NCBI RefSeq assembly: GCF_002896875.1
Contig: NZ_CP023278.1
Coordinates: 3,286,001-3,350,000 of the forward strand
Length of the DNA: 64,000 nt
DNA from: Nostoc sp. CENA543
Lineage (GTDB): Bacteria > Cyanobacteriota > Cyanobacteriia > Cyanobacteriales > Nostocaceae
Direction: 5' to 3'
Shown here: positions 51,718-61,472 of the stretch, one piece after another
Numbering within the stretch: the stretch's first letter is position 1
Layout: every line of letters starts with the position of its first letter
Position numbers and translations under genes: made by a program
The notes under the pieces: model-generated
What the model was told of the DNA's origin: nothing
What the model saw: only the letters and a program-made list of their open reading frames with translations
Databases searched by the model: none

Positions 51718-52689
51718 ATGATGATTTCCGGGGCTGATGAGATTACTTTTGCAGGTGTGAGAGGCGATCGCTATTGGTTCTATGAGCCTTATCCTTATAC
51801 TAGAGTAAGTGATATCGATGAACGATTAAGCGGCTTTCCGGTAGCAGTATTTTTACCACAACATCGCCCCAGACACGACACACCCTTAGTCATCGGTTTA
51901 CAGGGGATGTGCGCGCCTTATGGCTGGAATGCTTTCATAGTCCCTACTCTCACTCAAATGGGTATAGCTGTGGCTTTATTCGATACCCCCTTAGCCGGTG
52001 AACGCAGTTTAGTACGCACCTTTACAAGTTTGGCACAGAACGAAATTAAACCCCTACTTGATAGAGGAATTGCTTTTGATACCGCCATGCTGTTGTCAAT
52101 ATTTCGCAGCACAGTCAATGATATCGCCAAAGTCAGAGAATTTTGTGGCGATCGCTATGGACTTTCTGACCCCAGACTGGCATTATTTGGGGTGAGTATG
52201 GGTGTATTGCTATCCGCCTATGCTTTCACAACCAATGGTTTAGGAGAAAGGTTACTAGGAACTATTGGTCATGCAGATTTGCCATCTTTTGCGAAAAGTT
52301 GGGGATATAATCTTTTACCAGATATTGCTGCATCTCCGGTAGGGGGAATAGCAGAGTCAATTTTAGACAAATTACAACCTGATTTAACACCTGTAGTCAA
52401 ACTTTTACAACTAGCTAAAAACCTCAAATATCAAGATGAATTTGCGTGGGAATGCAATCCCATGAACTATATTGAAAAAGTAAAATCACCTCGGAGAGTG
52501 CGCTTTTTAATTGGTGCTAATGACCCAATGGTCAATATTAAAGATGCTCAAAATTGCGCCCAGAAATTCCCTGATGGTGCTTGTTATGTCGTTCCTGGAA
52601 TGGGGCATGGAACAAGACAATGGGGCGCAACTTTTGTTGATCATGTGCGCTATTTCTTAGTTACACAATTAGCAGACTGGCAAAGCTGA
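51718..52689 (+). CDS. Alpha/beta-hydrolase-like protein
   Basis: 323 residues with an alpha/beta-hydrolase pattern: LVIGLQGM, the nucleophile motif FGVSMGVL, an Asp in LIGANDPMVN and a His in PGMGHGTR. No signal peptide. Starts 31 bases after polA on the same strand, so it could be co-transcribed. Substrate unknown. Confidence 0.72.
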   Translation: MMISGADEITFAGVRGDRYWFYEPYPYTRVSDIDERLSGFPVAVFLPQHRPRHDTPLVIGLQGMCAPYGWNAFIVPTLTQMGIAVALFDTPLAGERSLVRTFTSLAQNEIKPLLDRGIAFDTAMLLSIFRSTVNDIAKVREFCGDRYGLSDPRLALFGVSMGVLLSAYAFTTNGLGERLLGTIGHADLPSFAKSWGYNLLPDIAASPVGGIAESILDKLQPDLTPVVKLLQLAKNLKYQDEFAWECNPMNYIEKVKSPRRVRFLIGANDPMVNIKDAQNCAQKFPDGACYVVPGMGHGTRQWGATFVDHVRYFLVTQLADWQS

Positions 52690-52704
52690 ACTTCGTTAAG
52701 AAAA

Positions 52705-52765
52705 TAGTTTGTAGTGGAGACTTTAGTCCTCATCTAAGGACTGAAGTCCTTACTACGAACTTTTC
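52705..52765. repeat. Dispersed palindromic repeat
   Basis: GGACTTTAGTCCT-like and AGGACTGAAGTCCT palindromes; AAGTTCGTAGTAAGGACT on the minus strand matches 1961-1977. Confidence 0.6.
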
Positions 52766-52823
52766 TTTACTTTACAAACCCTAGATTTTAGCTTTAACTA
52801 AACCGTATTGGCTGATATTCTCT

Positions 52824-53456
52824 CTACTTTCCTATCTGATTCCTCACCCATTCACGAAATAATTTCACCAATTCTAAATAGTCCATTGTCTCAGCTTTTT
52901 GTAAGAAATTAGCAATTTCTGGAATAGGTAAATTGACAAAAAACTGACTATTTTTACAAGTAATATAAGCGTTATTTTGTAATTGTTTAATTACTAAAGA
53001 TTCCCCATTATAAATCCAAACTTCTGCGATACCCAAATCTGCATAGACTTGGAGACGATTTTGAGAACCACTAGTGACATCAATTTCCACAACTAAATCG
53101 GGTGCAGGATCTTGTACTAAGTCCAATCGTTTTTTTCCCCGAACTACGGCAATATTACGGATGTAGAAACATTTATCTGGTTCTGCACCACTTATTTCAG
53201 GACGTTTCAATGTAGTTGAACCTAAAGGATAAATGTTCACTGCCAATTCTTCAGCTAGTGTTTCCACAAAGCGACCTAAAACTTCTTTGCCAAGTTCATG
53301 TTCTGGGGAAGGGGACATAATTTCTAGATTCCCACGATTATAAGTCAATCTGAGACGGCGATCGCTCAATTCTGTCAACAGTGTCTCATAAGTCTGCCAG
53401 CTAATTCCCGATAGGTGAATCATTTCATTCGGTGGTGTCAGCAATGTCGCAGTCAT
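52824..53456 (-). CDS. Uma2 family (DUF820) putative endonuclease
   Basis: 210 residues with the family layout: ISWQTYETLLTELSDRRLRLTYNRG, EIMSPSPEHE, then D94 in EPDKCFYI and E124 in PDLVVEIDVTS, the PD-(D/E)XK-like core. The family is expanded in cyanobacteria; activity and target are mostly unproven. Monocistronic as far as can be seen. Confidence 0.88.
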   Translation of the reverse strand: MTATLLTPPNEMIHLSGISWQTYETLLTELSDRRLRLTYNRGNLEIMSPSPEHELGKEVLGRFVETLAEELAVNIYPLGSTTLKRPEISGAEPDKCFYIRNIAVVRGKKRLDLVQDPAPDLVVEIDVTSGSQNRLQVYADLGIAEVWIYNGESLVIKQLQNNAYITCKNSQFFVNLPIPEIANFLQKAETMDYLELVKLFREWVRNQIGK

Positions 53457-53969
53457 AGTTTCAACCGAAAATCTCTTGGTTTTATTCTAGAGGATGAAAC
53501 AAAAGAAAGATACTACATACTATATGCAGGACTGACGCACAGAGGTTATCTGTTAAGCAGTAGTGTCGGAGATGTAATACCAATTCACAATTCGCAACGA
53601 CGCTCCCGCCCCGCTACGCTCTAAGCGCAGCTATGCCGCAGGCTTTACGCAATTAAAAAACTTAGATGTAGCAAGGATTTTAGGGTTTACATCTGTATCA
53701 GATTTTTCGTGAAATGGTGTAATGGTTTAAACCACACTCCTATTTCTTCTTACATGTTCTCTATCTACGTAAGTAATTTCAATCATCAATTAAAATTCCT
53801 AAAGCACCATCCCTTAATTAAATTTTTAGCAAGAATTTCAACAGTAAATATACAGAAATATAATGCTTTTTATCATTGATATTTTACCTAAGAATTTACA
53901 TCATCTTTTTAGAACATTTATTCAATAAACAGTAAATTAGTAGCGTTATGATTTGGCGACACTAAGACT
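53457..53969. other. Gene-free region with GC-rich dispersed repeat
   Basis: A GC-rich phrase at about 53596-53650 (CGCTCCCGCCCCGCTACGCT) is of the dispersed type; the rest is AT-rich. Upstream region of the PEP-CTERM gene. Confidence 0.5.
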
Positions 53970-54962
53970 ATGCTAAAAAACCTGAAATCTACACTCACAC
54001 TCATACCATTGTCCTTGGGAACACTCGCTATAACTGGATTTATCCAACCAGCTATGGCTGTCAATTTAGGAATAGCACAGGACTATAATGTCTTTGTCTT
54101 TGGAGACATGAATCAAAGTTCAGATTCCGAAGGTCGTGTTGCTGTGGGAGGAAATGCAACATTCACTAATTTTGGTATTGCAGACCGTCTGACTAACTCC
54201 AATGGGACAGATACTCGTTTGGTTGTTGGTGGAAATTTAACTTACAATAACGGTCAAATTTTTGGCGGTAATGCTGTTGTAGGTGGTACTGTTAAGACTC
54301 CCGTTTATTTCAATTGTTCTCCTAATTGTGGTGTAAAGTCAGGTCAATTGATTGACTTTAATGCTGCACGTCAAGAATTAACTAATCTTTCTCAATATTT
54401 GGTTGGATTAACTTCAACAACTACTACCGAATATAAGTGGGGCGGGATTATCCTCACAGGAAACAACAGTGATTTGAATGTCTTTACAATTGATGGTTCT
54501 AAATTTTCCAGCAGCAGTTACTTAAACTTGAATGGAGTGGGTAGTAATTCCACGGTAATTTTAAACATTTTAGGAAGTAGCGTTGATATTAAATATTTTG
54601 GGTTAAATTTGGGTGGCATAAATAAACAAAACGTTTTGTTTAACTTTGTGGATGCTACTCAAATTAGCACCACAGGTTTTTCATTCCAGGGTAGTGTATT
54701 GGCGACCAAAGCTAATGTTAATTTCTCGAATGGAAATGTAGAAGGAACTTTAGTAGCTTCCTCACTATCTGGTACTGGTGAATTCCACAATGTACCGTTT
54801 ACAGGTAATCTTCCCAGTCCACCAAAGCCACAACCCCCCACTGAAGAACCAGAACCTCCTGTAGAAGAACCAGAAACAACCGCAGTTCCAGAACCAAGTA
54901 TGGTTTTCGGTCTATTTTTCCTTGGAACTATAGCGAGATTCTTCCGCCGTTCCAGAGTATAG
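53970..54962 (+). CDS. Choice-of-anchor A family protein with PEP-CTERM signal
   Basis: 330 residues: signal peptide (about 1-30, PAMA before VNLG), an extracellular domain typical of choice-of-anchor A proteins (YNVFVFGDMNQSSDSEGRVAVGG at its start), a Pro/Glu-rich spacer (about 288-306) and a C-terminal VPEPS motif, hydrophobic helix and RRSR tail. The PEP-CTERM tail directs sorting by an exosortase and is linked to exopolysaccharide-producing bacteria. No exosortase gene is in this window. Confidence 0.85.
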   Translation: MLKNLKSTLTLIPLSLGTLAITGFIQPAMAVNLGIAQDYNVFVFGDMNQSSDSEGRVAVGGNATFTNFGIADRLTNSNGTDTRLVVGGNLTYNNGQIFGGNAVVGGTVKTPVYFNCSPNCGVKSGQLIDFNAARQELTNLSQYLVGLTSTTTTEYKWGGIILTGNNSDLNVFTIDGSKFSSSSYLNLNGVGSNSTVILNILGSSVDIKYFGLNLGGINKQNVLFNFVDATQISTTGFSFQGSVLATKANVNFSNGNVEGTLVASSLSGTGEFHNVPFTGNLPSPPKPQPPTEEPEPPVEEPETTAVPEPSMVFGLFFLGTIARFFRRSRV

Positions 54963-55049
54963 GTAAATCTTGAGCGTTGCTAAATTTAGGGTTTTCTCCG
55001 CACCATGATGCAACACTAAATTGTGAATTCTCCCCAGGGCTTGACGCTG

Positions 55050-55103
55050 GCTCAATTAGCAATGACCATTAACTAATAACCAATGACTAATAACTAATAA
55101 CTA
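55050..55103. repeat. Heptamer-type repeats before the oxidoreductase
   Basis: ACTAATA/ACTAATG units run up to the ATG at 55104, so the ribosome-binding region is made of repeat DNA. Confidence 0.65.
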
Positions 55104-56144
55104 ATGATTAACATTGCTGTTGTTGGGGTTGGACGCTGGGGAGTGCATCTACTGCGGAATTTTTTAGCACTACCCCAAGTTAATGTCGTGGCGGTAGTAG
55201 ATCCGCACGCAGACAGGTTGGCGGTAGTGCAGCAGCAATTTAATTTAGATAAAAATATCTTATTGACGACCCATTGGCAAGATTTACAGCAATTATCAGA
55301 CTTAACAGCAGTTGCGATCGCTACACCAGCAACTACCCATTATGCTTTAGTTAAAGATGCTCTCAACTGGGGTTGTCATGTCCTAGCAGAAAAGCCTCTC
55401 ACTCTTGAACCAGGAGAATGTCAAGAACTTTGCCAATTGGCAGATCAACAAAAATTAATCCTCATGGTTGACCACACCTATTTATTTCACCCAGCCGTTG
55501 CGGGAGGAAAAACCGTAGTCCAAGCAGGTAAATTAGGTGATTTGCGTTACGGTTATGCAGCCCGTACCCATTTAGGCCCTGTGCGCCAAGATGTTGATGC
55601 ACTCTGGGATTTAGCCATTCATGATATTGCCATCTTTAACAACTGGTTAGGTCAAACACCCACCAGCGTCCAGGCTACGGGTAAGGTTTGGCTGCAAAGT
55701 AAAGCTAATACAGAAATTAACCACTTCCCATCAGGATTAGCTGATTTAGTCTGGGTAACACTTACCTACCCAGATGGATTTCAAGCCTATATTCACCTAT
55801 GCTGGTTAAACCCTGACAAACAGCGTCGGTTAGCTGTAGTAGGTAGCCTTGGTACTTTGGTATTTGATGAAATGTCATCATCATCACCGTTAACTCTATT
55901 ACATGGTGAATTTGAACGTCAGGAAAATCTATTTTTACCGATAAATCAAAGCCAAGAAACGCTGGAATTAGAGAAAGGAGAACCTTTGAACAGAGTTTGC
56001 AACACCTTTGTCTCATCCATCCTGCAAAACACTCCACCCACAATTTCATCAGGTTGGGTAGGTACAGAGTTAGTTAAAATTCTCTCTGCACTTACTACTT
56101 CTCTTAATCAAGGCGGACAAGAAATTTGTCTTAATGGTCAATAG
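55104..56144 (+). CDS. Gfo/Idh/MocA family oxidoreductase
   Basis: 346 residues with the NAD(P) motif VVGVGRWGVHLLRNF at the N-terminus, the family EKP motif in VLAEKPLTLEP (about 97-105), and a C-terminal alpha/beta domain (DLAIHDIAIFN with the catalytic-type His). Acts on a sugar or sugar-nucleotide, or related compound; substrate unknown. Flanked on both sides by heptamer repeats. Confidence 0.85.
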   Translation: MINIAVVGVGRWGVHLLRNFLALPQVNVVAVVDPHADRLAVVQQQFNLDKNILLTTHWQDLQQLSDLTAVAIATPATTHYALVKDALNWGCHVLAEKPLTLEPGECQELCQLADQQKLILMVDHTYLFHPAVAGGKTVVQAGKLGDLRYGYAARTHLGPVRQDVDALWDLAIHDIAIFNNWLGQTPTSVQATGKVWLQSKANTEINHFPSGLADLVWVTLTYPDGFQAYIHLCWLNPDKQRRLAVVGSLGTLVFDEMSSSSPLTLLHGEFERQENLFLPINQSQETLELEKGEPLNRVCNTFVSSILQNTPPTISSGWVGTELVKILSALTTSLNQGGQEICLNGQ

Positions 56145-56375
56145 TCAATAGTCAATAGTCATTAGTCAATAGTCATTAGTCATTAGTCATCACCGACTAA
56201 ACGCCGCGCTACTGCTAACAGCACTCAAATCAATTCAAAATTCAAAATTCAAAATTAAAGAATTGATTACTCACCACTCAGCACTCATTACTCACCACTC
56301 AGCACTCATTACTCACCACTCAGCACTCATTACTCATTACTCATTACTCATTACTCATTACTCAGCACTCACCAC
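56134..56375. repeat. Several tandem repeat families (STRR)
   Basis: TCAATAG/TCATTAG units (56134-56188), AATTCAA units (56227-56262), and alternating CACTCAGCACTCATTA blocks of two heptamers (about 56273-56375), abutting the histidine kinase stop. Confidence 0.8.
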
Positions 56376-58373
56376 TCATTTCTGAACAGGTTGAGGAGTT
56401 AATTGGGATTGATTGGACTTATACAAGGCGTTTCCATGAACTAGAGTTGTTTCTGAGTGTGGGGTATAAGCATTTTCATGGGGAATTTCTAGATTTTCTA
56501 AACTTTCTTCCTTGACTGGTGAGGGTTTTGATATTTCAATCAGAGGTAAAGAAATTTTTACTGTAGTGCCTTGATTAATACCTGCACTTTCTAGGGTGAT
56601 TGTACCGCCCATCAGTTCTATTAAGTTACGGGAAATGGCTAACCCTAAACCTGTACCTTCACATTTGCGTGTGTTATTGCCATCTACCATGACATAGGGA
56701 CGAAATAGTTTTTGCTGTTGAGATGGTTCGATCCCTAAACCTGTATCTGTGATGGTGACGGTAACTTGAGATTTACCATTAATCTTATGTAAAGATGTGG
56801 AAATGGTGATCCCGCCTTCATCGGTGAACTTAGTGGCGTTCCCAATGATATTGATTAATACTTGTTTGAGTTTGGCTGCGTCTGCTTTGACGGGAATAGA
56901 TTCTGTTCCTAGACTAGTTTTGAGTTGCAAACCTTTATGTTGAATGTTTACTGATTGTAAATTAATCACTTCTAGTAGGATTTGTCTCAAATCTAGGGGT
57001 TCTGTGACTACGGAAAGTTTACCCGCTTCAATTCTCGAAATATCTAGTAACTCGTTAATAATTCCTAGTAGGTGAATAGCTGTTTCATCAGCACGTTCGA
57101 GAAATTCCAGTTCTTCTTCCCGACTGTCACACATATCATCTTTGACAAAGCGGATGGAGTTAATGATGATGTTTAGCGGATTACGTAGTTCGTGGGAAGT
57201 TGTGGCTAAAAATTGACTTTTAATTTGATTGGCTGTTTTGGCTTCTTTCCAAGCCGTTTCTAGTTCTTCTGACCAAGCTTTAAGGCGATAAACCATTTGG
57301 TCTAAAGCTTGTGATAGCTGGTTAAATTCGCGAATTTGGAAGTTATGGGGGATGGGATTAGCGGCGTGGTGGCTGTGAATATTTAAAGCATAGTCTCGTA
57401 ATGCTTCAACGGGATTAGCTAAATAGGGGGCTAAATACAATGATGCTAATAAACTCGCACCAATTAAACCCACGGTTAAAACAATCAAAATTAGTTTGAT
57501 TTCTTCTAAACCTAATAGGGCGTTATCTACAGTTGTGACTGCTAAAACTACCCACTTTTTGGCTTTTTGTTTGGTGATGGGATCATTAATAGCTGTATAA
57601 CCGGCAACTAACTCTTTACCATCCCGAAAAGACAAATTGATAGACTCATTTTTGCCGGCGATCGCATTTTTGACAATGCTTTTGAGTTGGGCTGCATCTG
57701 GATGTTCTCTGATATTGCTACCGACTAAATCGGCTACAGGATGGGCTAATATCGTCCCATCTTCAGCAATGACGAGAGTTGAACCTGTGAGAGAACCTGC
57801 TTGTGGTTTAGTTTGTTCGTATAACGCTGATTGTAGACTCAAGGCATACCGCAATTCCCCAGAACCATTATCAACGGGTGTAGAGAGAACTAATTCTAGT
57901 TGTTGACGCGGATTTTTGGATGTGGTGGTTCCTGGCTTTTGAGGCGGGACAGTGCGGATTTCTACTCCATCCCTGGGAAAAGGTAACACAATTTTGGCGA
58001 TCGCTTGATTACCGCAACTACTAGCAACAACTTCACCACTCTGCACATTAGTCAGCTGCAAGCACTCGACGTATTTGGGTAGTTGTTGTGTCAACTGGGC
58101 GAGAAATGTTTGAATTTCCGTTGGTGATCCCGACTGCACAACTGTGGTGCGACTAGCGATTAATAAACTAGTTTTCAGATTTGCGATCGCATTAACAATT
58201 TTTTCCCCTTTGATTACAGCACTATCAGTCAAATTTTGTCGTGCAGTTTTCAACAAACTAGAACGCGCCTTATTCAAAGCTGCTAGCTGTCCGATAAATA
58301 AAACAGGCACAAACAGCAACAAAATTCTCGTTACTAAAATACGTCTAAAGGATGATTGACGGGGATTAGCCAT
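56376..58373 (-). CDS. Sensor histidine kinase (Cache-HAMP-HisKA-HATPase)
   Basis: 665 residues from the ATG at 58373; the frame reaches 58406. Membrane helices at about 11-33 and 293-315 enclose a periplasmic double Cache-type sensor; a HAMP-like segment follows (about 315-370), then HisKA with H394 in TTSHELRNPLN and HATPase with NIIGNATKFTDEGG, DTGLGIEP and GTGLGLAIS. No receiver domain; a response regulator is not adjacent, so the partner is unknown. Likely senses a small molecule outside. Confidence 0.9.
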   Translation of the reverse strand: MANPRQSSFRRILVTRILLLFVPVLFIGQLAALNKARSSLLKTARQNLTDSAVIKGEKIVNAIANLKTSLLIASRTTVVQSGSPTEIQTFLAQLTQQLPKYVECLQLTNVQSGEVVASSCGNQAIAKIVLPFPRDGVEIRTVPPQKPGTTTSKNPRQQLELVLSTPVDNGSGELRYALSLQSALYEQTKPQAGSLTGSTLVIAEDGTILAHPVADLVGSNIREHPDAAQLKSIVKNAIAGKNESINLSFRDGKELVAGYTAINDPITKQKAKKWVVLAVTTVDNALLGLEEIKLILIVLTVGLIGASLLASLYLAPYLANPVEALRDYALNIHSHHAANPIPHNFQIREFNQLSQALDQMVYRLKAWSEELETAWKEAKTANQIKSQFLATTSHELRNPLNIIINSIRFVKDDMCDSREEELEFLERADETAIHLLGIINELLDISRIEAGKLSVVTEPLDLRQILLEVINLQSVNIQHKGLQLKTSLGTESIPVKADAAKLKQVLINIIGNATKFTDEGGITISTSLHKINGKSQVTVTITDTGLGIEPSQQQKLFRPYVMVDGNNTRKCEGTGLGLAISRNLIELMGGTITLESAGINQGTTVKISLPLIEISKPSPVKEESLENLEIPHENAYTPHSETTLVHGNALYKSNQSQLTPQPVQK

Positions 58374-58406
58374 CGAGCGTCTCACTTCACAACTGCAAAA
58401 CCACAA

Positions 58407-58731
58407 CAGCCTACATATGTAAATAAACCGGCCAAAGGAGACATTTTATGAATTTATCCACACTTTGTAATCAGCCCCCAAAGGTATCAAAGATGGAATG
58501 AATAAACAGCTATGAGCTATACCAAAAATTTTAGTCGGTAGATGTGAGATGGACTTGTGCTGCATATTAATCAAGTATCGCTGGGAATAATTTCCAATCA
58601 AAAGGACAAAATTTATATTTAATTCACTGTGCAATCATGCCGTAACTTGTTACTGCTTAGGGATATGGTATTTTTGTTTCTGCCATCATCTACAAGTTAA
58701 GTTCCAAAAACTCCACCCGTAAATTAACCCA
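58407..58731. other. Divergent intergenic region
   Basis: No gene or repeat recognised; holds the upstream regions of the kinase and the RibD-like gene. Confidence 0.35.
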
Positions 58732-59415
58732 ATGGTGCAAAATCGTCCACATACGACAGTAGTTTTAGCCATGAGTGCAGATGGCAAAATAGCAGATTTT
58801 CGGCGATCGCCTGCTAGATTTGGCTCAAATGTAGATAGAACACACCTAGAACAACAGATTGCTACTGCTGATGCTGTATTATTGGGTGCAGGCACGCTGC
58901 GTGCTTATGGTACAACAATGACCATATCACAAACGATGCTCTTGCAACATCGACAGCAAGAAGGTAAACCTACCCAGCCGATTCATATAGTTACTACACA
59001 CTCTGGTCAGATAAATCCGGAAATTCGCTTTTTTCAGCAATCAATTCAACGCTGGTTGTTGACAACAACCACAGGCGCGCAATTTTGGCGACAAAAACCA
59101 GAATTTGCCAAAATTTTAGCTTTTACTGCACCAAATGGCAACCTTGACCTACTAGCCGCTTTACAAGAGTTAGCCTTTTTAGGTATATCACGCTTGGTAA
59201 TCTTGGGTGGAGGAACATTAGTAGCTTCTATGCTGGAGTTAGACTTGATAGATGAGTTATGGCTGACGGTTTGCCCATTAATTTTAGGTGGTGAGACTGC
59301 ACCGACACCTGTAGACGGACAAGGATTTATGTCTAAACTAGCTCCTCGGTTGCAACTTTTAGAAGTGAAAACCATTGACCAAGAAGTTTTTCTCCATTAT
59401 CGCCTGCAACGATAA
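58732..59415 (+). CDS. RibD C-terminal-domain reductase
   Basis: 227 residues of the RibD reductase/dihydrofolate-reductase-like fold: TTVVLAMSADGKIAD, DAVLLGAGTLRAYG, LVILGGGTLVASMLELDLIDEL, LTVCPLILGG. It corresponds to the reductase half of RibD (riboflavin synthesis), with no deaminase domain. It could complement a separate deaminase or act on another pyrimidine-like substrate. Confidence 0.82.
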   Translation: MVQNRPHTTVVLAMSADGKIADFRRSPARFGSNVDRTHLEQQIATADAVLLGAGTLRAYGTTMTISQTMLLQHRQQEGKPTQPIHIVTTHSGQINPEIRFFQQSIQRWLLTTTTGAQFWRQKPEFAKILAFTAPNGNLDLLAALQELAFLGISRLVILGGGTLVASMLELDLIDELWLTVCPLILGGETAPTPVDGQGFMSKLAPRLQLLEVKTIDQEVFLHYRLQR

Positions 59416-59439
59416 GGTAAATTAGATTACGCTATTGAT

Positions 59440-59597
59440 TGGGAATGGGGCATAGAAGAGGAATTGGTGCAGGGGGCAGGGGGCAAGGGAAGAAAAATTT
59501 CCCCATTTCTCCCTGCTCCCTGCCCCCTTGCCTTCTGCCCTCCCAGTCCCCATTCCCCATTCCCCATTCCCCATTCCCCATTCCCTATTCCCCAAAA
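59440..59597. repeat. G-rich/C-rich inverted repeat and CCCCATT heptamers
   Basis: GGGGGCAGGGGGCAAGGG (about 59471-59489) is inverted as CCCTGCCCCCTTGCC (59518-59532), followed by CCCCATT units (about 59549-59590). Confidence 0.7.
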
Positions 59598-60785
59598 ATG
59601 GTAGAAAAACTCAAGCCGCGTTATTCTAGCGTTTGGATCAACAAAGTTGCAGAAGTTCCCCAAGATGCTTGGGATGCTTTAGCCTTACCCCTGAAAACTC
59701 CTTTTTTAGAGTGGAATTGGTTGCATAATCTGGAAAGTTCCCACAGTGCTACAGCTAAAACTGGTTGGCTACCCAATCATTTAACTCTGTGGCGCGACAG
59801 AACCTTAATTGCTGCTGCTGTTTTGTACCTGAAAGGCCATAGTTATGGTGAATTTGTCTTTGATCACCAGTGGGCAGAGTTGGCAGAACGCATAGGTGTA
59901 CAATACTACCCGAAACTTTTGGGGATGACTCCATTTACCCCGGCTGAAGGTTATCGATTTTTAATTGCACCAGGGGAAGATGAAGCAGAAGTTACGGCGA
60001 TGATGGTACATGAAATTGATGCTTTTTGTATCAAAAATCGGATTTCTGGCTGTCATTTCCTCTATGTTGATCCCGAATGGCGACCAGTTTTAACACAAAC
60101 AGGTTTCACCCCTTGGTTGCATCATAGTTATATCTGGGAAAATTCAGGATTTGAGAATTTTGATGATTATTTGGCTGTGTTTAATGCTAACCAGCGTCGC
60201 AATATTAAACGAGAACGCAAAGCCGTAGAAAAAGTTGGCTTAAGACTCAAGCCTGTAACTGGGGATGATATTCCTAAATCTTTGTTTTCCTTAATGTACG
60301 ATTTTTATGCTGATACCTGCGATAAGTTTGGCTGGTGGGGAAGCAAATATCTCACCAAACAATTTTTTGAGCAGTTACATCATAATTATCGTCATCGAGT
60401 GGTATTTTTTGCCGCCTATAACGAAGAAGATGAACGTCACCCGATGGGAATGTCTTTTTGCTTGTTTAAAGACGATAGATTATACGGACGCTATTGGGGT
60501 AGCTTTCAAGAAATCGACTGTTTACATTTTGATGCTTGCTATTATGCACCGATTGAATGGGCGATCGCTAACGGTATCCAATTATTTGATCCCGGTGCAG
60601 GCGGCAGACATAAAAAACGCCGTGGATTCCCTGCTACGCCTAATTACAGTTTGCACAGATTCTATAATGGTCGTCTATCACAGATTTTATTGCCCTACAT
60701 TCACGAAGTAAACCAACTAGAACAGCAAGAAATTGCCGCCATTAATGCAGAGTTACCTTTTAGTAAACAAAATCCGTCAAACTAG
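59598..60785 (+). CDS. GNAT-superfamily protein (DUF482-like)
   Basis: 395 residues starting at ATG 59598; the frame extends to 59439 but that part translates repeat DNA. FemAB/GNAT-like features: FANQRR-type motif in VFNANQRRNIKRERKAVEK, LYGRYWGSFQEIDCLHFDACYYAPIEWAI, and FDPGAGGRHKKRRGF near the C-terminus. Probably an acyl- or aminoacyl-transferase; substrate unknown. Confidence 0.78.
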   Translation: MVEKLKPRYSSVWINKVAEVPQDAWDALALPLKTPFLEWNWLHNLESSHSATAKTGWLPNHLTLWRDRTLIAAAVLYLKGHSYGEFVFDHQWAELAERIGVQYYPKLLGMTPFTPAEGYRFLIAPGEDEAEVTAMMVHEIDAFCIKNRISGCHFLYVDPEWRPVLTQTGFTPWLHHSYIWENSGFENFDDYLAVFNANQRRNIKRERKAVEKVGLRLKPVTGDDIPKSLFSLMYDFYADTCDKFGWWGSKYLTKQFFEQLHHNYRHRVVFFAAYNEEDERHPMGMSFCLFKDDRLYGRYWGSFQEIDCLHFDACYYAPIEWAIANGIQLFDPGAGGRHKKRRGFPATPNYSLHRFYNGRLSQILLPYIHEVNQLEQQEIAAINAELPFSKQNPSN

Positions 60786-60883
60786 TAATTGCTAATTAAT
60801 TGGTAACTGTTAGCTGAGAAAGATTTACACTTGATCTGTAGTGTAAAAACTCAGAATAGATAAATTTAGTTTTGAGACCGATT

Positions 60884-61267
60884 ATGGATTTGATATTAGA
60901 AAATTTGGCGGCAATTGATGATAGACTTTCACAGCGTCACATTGACCTTGATCCCTATGGATATTTCATTATCTATTTAGACCGGGCAGAAGGTTTAATC
61001 TATGCCAAACATTTTACAAACATCATTGATGACCGTGGTTTAGCTGTAGATCCCGTAACCGGAAAAGTCATTCCTGCTAAGGGTAAGGTGGAACGCACCC
61101 ACACCACAGTATTTAGTGGGAGAACAGCCAAAGAATTAAGTGTGAGAATTTTTGAAGAAACTCAGCCCTGTCCTGTCAGTCAGCTAGACCACGCTGCTTA
61201 TTTAGGTCGTGAATTTGTCCGCGCAGAAGCCGCTTTAGTCACAGGGCAAGAGTATATTCAAGACTAA
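60884..61267 (+). CDS. DUF4346 family protein
   Basis: 127 residues from the ATG at 60884 (a TTG at 60872 precedes). Typical family phrases are HIDLDPYGYFIIYLDR, GLIYAKHFTN, SQLDHAAYLGREFVRAEAAL. Found in cyanobacteria and often near pterin-related proteins; function not established. Confidence 0.75.
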   Translation: MDLILENLAAIDDRLSQRHIDLDPYGYFIIYLDRAEGLIYAKHFTNIIDDRGLAVDPVTGKVIPAKGKVERTHTTVFSGRTAKELSVRIFEETQPCPVSQLDHAAYLGREFVRAEAALVTGQEYIQD

Positions 61268-61472
61268 GGCAACAGTAAAAAGGAAAAAGGCAAAAAAATC
61301 TGGCTTTGTATCAATGCCGGATGAATTAAGCTTTTTTAGCAAAGTAAACTAACGATTTTTTGCGCCTTTGCGCCTACCCTTCGGGTTCCGCTTTAGCGGT
61401 ATGCGCGAAACATAAATCATCCCATTAATCAGCAATGCCCTTTTTCCTTTTGCCTTTTTCCTTTTGCTCTTT

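Noticed and set aside
59439-59597. Long N-terminal extension of the GNAT-like protein
   Set aside because: It translates CCCCATT heptamer repeats and a G/C inverted repeat; the ATG at 59598 starts the conserved-looking protein.
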